Positions 1-5,542 of a DNA stretch of 12,298 nucleotides are shown one piece after another. A model generated the notes under the pieces. It saw nothing but the letters and a program-made list of their open reading frames with translations, had not been told where the DNA came from and ran no database searches. The DNA comes from JBBDXA01 sp040902585 (GTDB taxonomy: Bacteria; Planctomycetota; Phycisphaerae; Phycisphaerales; Phycisphaeraceae): contig JBBDXA010000240.1 of assembly GCA_040902585.1 (NCBI GenBank), positions 1-12,298 on the forward strand. The letters are read 5' to 3'. The position numbers were made by a program, and so were the translations under genes. Each line of letters begins with the position of its first letter. The first letter of the stretch is position 1.

Positions 1-16
1 CCCCCCCCCCCCCCCC
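1..16. repeat. poly-C tract at the contig edge
   Basis: Sixteen consecutive C residues open the window, eight bases before the stop codon of the minus-strand transposase gene. With the G11 and C11 tracts around the gap at 659-668, the transposase gene has homopolymers on both sides. This may be genuine sequence next to a mobile element. It may also be a two-colour Illumina poly-G artefact at a contig end. The sequence alone cannot decide. Confidence 0.85.
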
Positions 17-24
17 ACACCGCC

Positions 25-612
25 TCACCTGTCTCGCATGTAACGCTTGTACGGCACTCCTTCCAAAAGCGCTTTGCGCTCCTTCGCGAACCGCACCGCC
101 TCCTCGATTTCCATACCCACGCGTGTGTGCTTGTACAACAGGTAGTCGTCACAGATGCCATGCCTTCTGCTCTGCGTGAGCGTATATCGATAGGCCCGGC
201 GAAACTGCAACTCATCGCGGATGCAGCCGTCGAAATACTCCTTGCCTTTCTTGTCCCGAAAAAACGCCGGCCACCGTGCGGGCAGCAAGTCATTCACCAT
301 TTTGGCCACGGAGCCATGCAGTCGCTGCATCAACGTCTTCAGGTTCAAGCCGATCTCGAGATATCCGAGCGTGTGATAGTGATTGTCGACCAGTGAAGTG
401 ACGATCGGCTCGAAGCCCGTTGCCTGCGTGTAAAGTTCGAAGCGATCCCAGAAGACCGCTTTGGCTTCCTCGCTCGCAAAGGCGGGGAACTGCTCGCGGC
501 AGCGCGCGGTGATGAAGTAGATCTGATTGTCGACGTACCAGTGCTCGTAGCGGTGCTTACCCTGGAAATATTCGTTTCTTGCCCGTGACGATTTGGCGAT
601 GTGTTTGGACAT
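25..612 (-). CDS. HUH (Y1) transposase, REP-associated/IS200-like group
   Basis: A 195-residue single-domain protein of the Y1 transposase superfamily, which cuts and rejoins single-stranded DNA at hairpin ends through a tyrosine-DNA bond. The HUH metal-binding motif is the HYH at residues 78-80 (in VDNHYHTLG). The N-terminal strand YVDNQIYFITARC (about 26-38) and the LMQRLHGSVAKMVN helix (94-107) are typical of the fold. The catalytic tyrosine is probably Y141 or Y143 in RAYRYTLTQSRRHG; the usual 'NP' after this tyrosine in RAYT proteins is absent. Length is normal for RAYT-like proteins (roughly 150-250). A GGGAG-like site lies just upstream of the ATG at 612. No IS200-style partner gene (TnpB) is visible. 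Homopolymer tracts and inverted repeats lie on both sides. The superfamily is clear; whether the protein is an active transposase or a domesticated one is unknown. Confidence 0.88.
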   Translation of the reverse strand: MSKHIAKSSRARNEYFQGKHRYEHWYVDNQIYFITARCREQFPAFASEEAKAVFWDRFELYTQATGFEPIVTSLVDNHYHTLGYLEIGLNLKTLMQRLHGSVAKMVNDLLPARWPAFFRDKKGKEYFDGCIRDELQFRRAYRYTLTQSRRHGICDDYLLYKHTRVGMEIEEAVRFAKERKALLEGVPYKRYMRDR

Positions 613-634
613 GGAACACTCCCGATAGGTTGAA

Positions 635-684
635 GCCCCGGGGGGGGGGGCGCCGACANNNNNNNNNNCCCCCCCCCCCGGGGC
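635..684. repeat. G11/C11 perfect 16-bp inverted repeat around the gap
   Basis: Positions 635-650 read GCCCC followed by eleven Gs. Positions 669-684 read eleven Cs followed by GGGGC. The two arms are exact reverse complements over 16 bases, separated by CGCCGACA and ten Ns. The left arm lies in the upstream region of the transposase gene, and the right arm ends 6 bases before the stop codon of the sugar isomerase gene. Such a GC-only hairpin would block polymerases, which could explain the gap. It could equally be an artefact of joining poly-G reads. Confidence 0.8.
659..668. other. assembly gap (10 Ns)
   Basis: Ten unknown bases. Ten Ns is a common placeholder for a gap of unknown length, so the real distance and even the adjacency of the transposase gene to the rest of the window are uncertain. 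Confidence 0.99.
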
Positions 685-690
685 CTAGGT

Positions 691-1536
<846 letters not shown>

Positions 1537-1581
1537 GTGAGCATTCCTTAATAACCAGAAATCAGATCAACCACGCTCCGA

Positions 1582-1616
1582 CACTTTACACTTTGCACTT
1601 CTCACTTTTCACTTCC
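1582..1616. repeat. degenerate heptamer tandem repeat, 5 x CACTTYN
   Basis: Five head-to-tail 7-base units: CACTTTA, CACTTTG, CACTTCT, CACTTTT, CACTTCC. They lie between the NagB-PIG-L fusion gene and the isomerase gene. The first four or five bases are fixed and the tail varies. This resembles the heptameric short tandem repeats known from gene gaps of some bacteria, notably cyanobacteria. Confidence 0.75.
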
Positions 1617-1625
1617 TGCTTTGCC

Positions 1626-3596
1626 TCACACGCCCTTGGGATCCCAGTTCCAGCGCACAAACGCCTCAATGCCTTCATACTCCGCCAGCCCGAGGCGATC
1701 GTAAATCTTCGCCGTCTCCAGGTTGCGCTGCTCGGCCCGCTGCCAGAATTCTCTCGCATCGGAACCGGGGAACATCGCGCGGTCCTTCTGCGATTCGTGC
1801 TTGAAGATCGCGTTGCGCTTGCGGAACAGCTCGATCGGCGAGAGCGGCACCGCCATATCAATCTCCTCCGCCGGCCACTCCTGCCACGCGCCACGATACA
1901 GCCAGACTTCGCATTGCTCGACCCAGTCCATCTTCTGTTCCTTCAATCGCAGCATCGCCTGGAACACCGCGCTGAGACAGATACGGTGCGTGCCGTGCGG
2001 GTCGGAAAGATCGCCCGCGGCATAAACCTGGTGCGGCTTCACTTCGTTCAAAAGATCAATCGTGATCTGAATATCCTTGTCGCTCAGCGGCTTCTTGCGC
2101 ACGCGGCCGGTCTCGTAGAAGGGCATGTCCATGAAATGCAAATGCTCGTTGGGCACGCCGCAGTATCGCCCGCCCGCGCGAGCCTCAGCCCTGCGGATCA
2201 GGCCCTTGATCTGCTGCACCTCGGGGCTGTCCACCTGGCCCGGCTTCTTGTTCTTGAGGAACTCTTCGATGTGCTCCTCGAGCTTGGCGGTCTGCTTGTC
2301 ATCGATGCTGAAGGCCCGGTTGAACTCCGTCACCATCTCGGCCACCTGGATCGCGTCTTCATCAAACACCGCGATGTTGCCCGAGGTCTGATACGCCACG
2401 TGGACTTCGTGCTTCTGATCGACGAGGCGAATCAGCGTGCCGCCCATGGAGATCACATCGTCATCCGGATGCGGGGAGAAGATGATCACCCGCTTGGGGA
2501 AAATGTCATCACCCGCGCGGCGACGGTCGCCGGGCCGCTTGCTGCCCGAAGGCTTGCCGCCCGGCCAGCCGGTGATCGTGTCCGCCATCTCGCGGAAGAC
2601 GTTGACGTTGATGTCATACGCCCGGCCTTCGGTGGCGAGCAGGTCCTGCAACCCGCCTTCGTTGTAGTCTTCATCCGTCAGCTTGAGAATCGGCTTCTTC
2701 AGATCGCGCGCCAGCCAGATCACCGCTTTGCGGATCGTGCTGTCGTTCCACTCGATCGGCCCCAGCAGCCAGGGCTGTTTGAATCGCGCCAGCTCGGCGG
2801 CGGCGGCGCTGTCGAGCATGAACGTCGCATTCTTATGATCCTGCAAGAAGCTCGCGGCAATCGCCGGCGTGATCGGCCCCTGGATCGCGTGCGCTACCAC
2901 CGGCGCTTTGCCTTCACCGAACGCCATGAGGATCACGCGCTGGGCGCCCATGATCGTGCCCACGCCCATGGTGATCGCCCGGCGAGGCACGTTCTCTTCG
3001 CCGAAGAAATCACTGGCTGCATCCATGCGCGTCACGCGGTCGAGCGTGATCAAGCGCGTCCGGCTGTCTTTCCCAGAGCCCGGTTCGTTGAAGCCGATGT
3101 GGCCGGTGCGGCCGATGCCCAGAATCTGCAAATCGATCCCGCCCAGGTCGGTGATCTTCTTCTCATACGCCCGGCAATGGTCGAACACTTTCTCCACCGC
3201 CAGCGTGCCGTCGGGAATGTTGATGTTCTCTTTGGGAATGTCGATGTGATCGAACAGGTGCTCGCGCATGAAGCGGACGTAGCTCTGAAGCTCGTGCGTC
3301 TGCATCGGAAAGTATTCATCGAGGTTGAACGTGATCACGTTCTTGAAGGACAGGCCTTCTTCCTGATGCAGGCGGATGAGCTCGTTGTAAACGCCCGTCG
3401 GCGTGGAGCCGGTCGCCAGGCCCAGCACCGCATGCCTGCCGGCTTCGGCGCGCTGGCGGATCAACGTGGCGATCTCGGCGGCGACGGCCTTGCTCACCTC
3501 GGCGGATCGCTCGTAGACAACCGTGGGAATCCGCTCACGCTGCGTCATACAGGCGTCGGCGTTCATCAGGGGCGTGTTGGTCATGGGAGGTCTCAT
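1626..3596 (-). CDS. nagB: glucosamine-6-phosphate deaminase fused to PIG-L deacetylase (NagB-PIG-L)
   Basis: A 656-residue two-domain protein. Residues ~25-290 are NagB-like (glucosamine-6-phosphate to fructose-6-phosphate plus ammonia), with the phosphate loop GLATGSTPTGVY (59-70), the catalytic aspartate D93 in NLDEY, and GIGRTGHIGFNEPGS (160-174) carrying H166 and E171. The Asp that E. coli NagB has two residues before the His (D141) is Thr164 here. A conserved linker (ITGWPGGKPSGSKRP, 341-355) leads to a PIG-L/LmbE zinc deacetylase domain, ~365-656, with HPDDD (376-380) and DPHGTHR (532-538) as zinc-binding motifs. NagB alone is about 266 residues; ~650-residue fusions with this domain order are known, notably in Bacteroidetes. 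The protein probably deacetylates an N-acetyl amino sugar and deaminates the product in the cytoplasm. The start is uncertain: ATGs at 3596, 3584 and 3566 all precede the conserved part and none has a strong ribosome-binding site. Confidence 0.92.
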   Translation of the reverse strand: MRPPMTNTPLMNADACMTQRERIPTVVYERSAEVSKAVAAEIATLIRQRAEAGRHAVLGLATGSTPTGVYNELIRLHQEEGLSFKNVITFNLDEYFPMQTHELQSYVRFMREHLFDHIDIPKENINIPDGTLAVEKVFDHCRAYEKKITDLGGIDLQILGIGRTGHIGFNEPGSGKDSRTRLITLDRVTRMDAASDFFGEENVPRRAITMGVGTIMGAQRVILMAFGEGKAPVVAHAIQGPITPAIAASFLQDHKNATFMLDSAAAAELARFKQPWLLGPIEWNDSTIRKAVIWLARDLKKPILKLTDEDYNEGGLQDLLATEGRAYDINVNVFREMADTITGWPGGKPSGSKRPGDRRRAGDDIFPKRVIIFSPHPDDDVISMGGTLIRLVDQKHEVHVAYQTSGNIAVFDEDAIQVAEMVTEFNRAFSIDDKQTAKLEEHIEEFLKNKKPGQVDSPEVQQIKGLIRRAEARAGGRYCGVPNEHLHFMDMPFYETGRVRKKPLSDKDIQITIDLLNEVKPHQVYAAGDLSDPHGTHRICLSAVFQAMLRLKEQKMDWVEQCEVWLYRGAWQEWPAEEIDMAVPLSPIELFRKRNAIFKHESQKDRAMFPGSDAREFWQRAEQRNLETAKIYDRLGLAEYEGIEAFVRWNWDPKGV

Positions 3597-3605
3597 AGGG
3601 CTAAT

Positions 3606-3633
3606 ATGTTATCGTTAAAGGTAAAAAAATCAA
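3606..3633 (-). promoter_or_regulatory. possible sigma70-type promoter of the nagB fusion gene
   Basis: On the minus strand TTGATT (3633-3628) and TAACAT (3611-3606) are spaced by 16 bases, each matching four of six consensus positions, in the only AT-rich stretch of this gap. Transcription would start only a few bases before the ATG at 3596, which would favour the ATG at 3584. Suggestive only. Confidence 0.3.
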
Positions 3634-3639
3634 CGGGAA

Positions 3640-3755
3640 GGTAGACACGTGTCTACCACCCCCCTAGGGGGTAGGTAGCCATTTGGATGTAACATCAGGT
3701 ATTGCATGCTTTTAGCAAATGGCCACCTGGTGTCTACCTCGTGTCTACTAGACAC
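3640..3755. promoter_or_regulatory. cluster of GTGTCTAC half-sites with palindromes, candidate operator region
   Basis: Positions 3640-3657 are a perfect 18-bp palindrome containing GTAGACACGTGTCTAC. GTGTCTAC recurs at 3730-3737 and 3741-3748, the latter forming GTGTCTACTAGACAC (7-bp arms, one-base centre). Between them are an imperfect CCCCCTAGGGGG palindrome (about 3660-3671) and a 12-bp inverted repeat with one mismatch (3674-3685 and 3716-3727). The first palindrome lies seven bases upstream of the possible -35 box of the nagB fusion gene. A palindrome with a central CG suits a LacI-type repressor site, but no regulator gene is present in the window. The cluster could instead be debris of a mobile element. 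Confidence 0.45.
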
Positions 3756-3765
3756 GGAATGCGAC

Positions 3766-3800
3766 TGAAAAGGGGCGGCAACAGATGTGAAAAGGGGCGG
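3766..3800. repeat. 13-bp direct repeat TGAAAAGGGGCGG, two copies 22 bp apart
   Basis: TGAAAAGGGGCGG occurs exactly at 3766-3778 and 3788-3800. The 22-bp period is about two helical turns. The second copy continues as GGTCACAG. From memory, not a search, AAAAGGGG...GTCACAG-type strings are common in REP-like repeats linked to HUH transposases, so these may be repeat remnants rather than binding sites. Confidence 0.6.
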
Positions 3801-3903
3801 GTCACAGCGAAGACACCGCGCCGGCAGCCGGGTTGGAGACTGCGCATTCATGGCGGATAGACTACCAAACATTTGCCGCACTGTCAATCCTTCCGGGCCG
3901 GGC

Positions 3904-4068
3904 CGATGGGTACGTTAGAGGGCCAGTTTGAATTGCCTTGGGTGGTTGGGGCTGAGGCACGGCGAAGCCCCGGCCGTTGGATGCACAAGGTTCATCGAGC
4001 CGGGGCTTGCGCGGACTCCAGCCCCAGCCACCCAATTCAAACTGACCGACCGCCAAGTGTACCCATCG
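3904..4068. repeat. element C: 165-bp nested inverted repeat (MITE/REP-like)
   Basis: Matched arms, from outside in: CGATGGGTAC 3904-3913 with 4059-4068 (10/10); CAGTTTGAATT 3924-3934 with 4034-4044 (11/11); GGGTGGTTGGGGCTG 3940-3954 with 4019-4033 (14/15); AAGCCCCGGC 3965-3974 with 3999-4008 (10/10). The inner part (3940-4033) has the same layout as elements A and B: GGGTG/CACCC ends, then a core (GGGGCT) repeated in complementary form four times. It lies 39 bp past the stop codon of the aldo/keto reductase gene and could form a large hairpin or cruciform. Short frames crossing it are palindrome artefacts. Confidence 0.85.
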
Positions 4069-4107
4069 ACACCGAGGCATGTAGATTCGATCCGCGAAGG
4101 CGAATCG

Positions 4108-4869
4108 TCAAATCGTCATCGCCTTCGCGGTTGCCAGGTTCGCTTCGATGTGCGACAGGTTCAGCCCGCCGATGACGAGACTGCTGACGCCGGGGTTGCT
4201 CAGGACAAAGCGGATGGACTGGGCCGGGTCGAGCCGACCGGAGGCGAGGCCTTTCTTCACGAGGATGCCGATGCCTCTGGCCGCGGCCTCGGCGATGACC
4301 GGTTCATGTGAGCGATCGCTCAAGTGATATTCCACCATCAGCACATCGGCCCAGTTGAGGGCGAGGATCGCGCCGTCCACGGTCTTGCCGCTCAGGCCGA
4401 TCGCGCCGATGACGCCTTCGTCGCGCAGGGCCATGAGCGTGGCGACGCAGTCGGTCTCGTTCATGATGCGTTCATCATCGCCATCGGAGTGAATGAAAAC
4501 GATGTCAAGCCTGTCTGTGCGCAGGCGACGCAGGCTGCGCTCGATGGATCGGCGCGTCGCGGGGGCTGAGAAGTCGAACTCGCTGCGCGCGTTCTCGAGT
4601 GTTTCGCCGACCTTGGTGGAAAGGATGAACGCCTCGCGCCGATGCGCGATGGCTTTGCCGATGCGTTCTTCGCTCAGGCCGTAGGCGGGGGCGGTGTCGA
4701 TGAGGTTGATGCCCAGATCGAGCACGCCGTTGAGAAGATGCGCGACGGTTTTGTCATCGGGCAGGTCGTAAGCAGAGGGATATTTGATGCCTTCGTTGCG
4801 TCCGATCTTGAACGCGCCGAAGCCGAGGGGAGAGATGCGGAGTGAGGTTTTGCCGAGAGGGCGGAGCAT
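4108..4869 (-). CDS. aldo/keto reductase family oxidoreductase
   Basis: A 253-residue cytoplasmic (beta/alpha)8-barrel enzyme of the aldo/keto reductase superfamily, which reduces carbonyls with NAD(P)H. The N-terminus LRPLGKTSLRISPLGFGAFK is typical. The catalytic tetrad can be placed, counting from the ATG at 4869, as D58 and Y63 (INLIDTAPAYG), K86 (LSTKVGE) and H127 (VFIHSDG). VSSLVIGG near the C-terminus is the usual cofactor phosphate-binding segment (general SSxxIxG form). An in-frame TTG at 4878 would add three residues, but the ATG at 4869 fits the family start better. No Shine-Dalgarno site is evident. The protein is slightly shorter than typical members (about 280-320). It follows the lipoprotein gene by 51 bp on the same strand, and element C lies just past its stop codon. 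The substrate is unknown. Confidence 0.9.
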   Translation of the reverse strand: MLRPLGKTSLRISPLGFGAFKIGRNEGIKYPSAYDLPDDKTVAHLLNGVLDLGINLIDTAPAYGLSEERIGKAIAHRREAFILSTKVGETLENARSEFDFSAPATRRSIERSLRRLRTDRLDIVFIHSDGDDERIMNETDCVATLMALRDEGVIGAIGLSGKTVDGAILALNWADVLMVEYHLSDRSHEPVIAEAAARGIGILVKKGLASGRLDPAQSIRFVLSNPGVSSLVIGGLNLSHIEANLATAKAMTI

Positions 4870-4920
4870 GGGGCACAACGAAAGTGTTCGAAGCAGTGGA
4901 TTGTCAAGGACAAGAGCTTA

Positions 4921-5484
4921 CTATTTGCCTCGCTGCATGGAGTCGCCTGACTCAATCGTGTGCTTCAACGTGTAATAGATGCCGTGCATGAAATCGAATT
5001 CGTTCTTCTTGATTCTCTTTTCCACGCTTGCAAATGGAAAGCCAATCACCTCCGTCATTCGGCTACGAACGGCGTAGTCCGTTCCATAATGATCGCTGAC
5101 TGTCACCCACTCCATGTCCAGACCCGCGACGCACTTCTCGCCGAGGCACGCTCCGAGAATTGATACCACTTCTTCATTCGTGTGTTGTTTTGCGCTGCTA
5201 GCCTGCCAGTTGCGAAATGCCCGATCATAGTCCTTCAACTCGAGTTGAGTGTTGGAACTTAGATAGGCAGTCGCGAAGGCAGGTGCTTTTGCGGCCTGAG
5301 ATTGAAGTTTTGCTAGTGCTTCACCCGTCACCAACGTAATTGTCTGTGGAGCCTCGTCAATTTGTGTCGATGTAGCGACAACTTGTCCGTTGGGTGTGTT
5401 GATAGTGACGGACCTAGGCTCAGCGGATTCGTCTGAGCAACCGGCGCCTGTTACAAGCGACAGGATCAGGCAGAGTTTTCGCAT
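4921..5484 (-). CDS. putative lipoprotein of unknown function
   Basis: A 187-residue protein I do not recognise. The N-terminus has two positive residues (MRK), a hydrophobic stretch (LCLILSLVTGAG) and Cys16, so it looks like a signal-peptidase-II lipoprotein; the residue at -3 is Gly rather than the usual Leu, a weaker lipobox. The mature part is mixed alpha/beta with no motif I know. It has two further cysteines (C113 and C117, ILGACLGEKC) that could form a disulfide or bind metal. One 60-base block sampled in the gene has about 48% G+C, against about 63% in a sampled block of the glucosidase gene, so it may be a recent acquisition or a fast-evolving gene. AGGG lies about 10 bases upstream of the ATG. 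It sits 58 bp after the glucosidase gene on the same strand. Confidence 0.7.
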   Translation of the reverse strand: MRKLCLILSLVTGAGCSDESAEPRSVTINTPNGQVVATSTQIDEAPQTITLVTGEALAKLQSQAAKAPAFATAYLSSNTQLELKDYDRAFRNWQASSAKQHTNEEVVSILGACLGEKCVAGLDMEWVTVSDHYGTDYAVRSRMTEVIGFPFASVEKRIKKNEFDFMHGIYYTLKHTIESGDSMQRGK

Positions 5485-5542
5485 GAAGTTGGATCCCTCA
5501 TTTCAAATAGGTTCAAACGTCGATCCGGTGCGAAATCTACCA

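Noticed and set aside
3630..3887. 85-codon minus-strand frame upstream of the nagB fusion gene
   Set aside because: It crosses the GTGTCTAC palindromes and direct repeats, has no domain and no ribosome-binding site that I can see.
3862..4311. Several overlapping 70-130-codon frames around element C
   Set aside because: They are translations of a palindromic element and of the 3' end of the aldo/keto reductase gene, with no conserved features.
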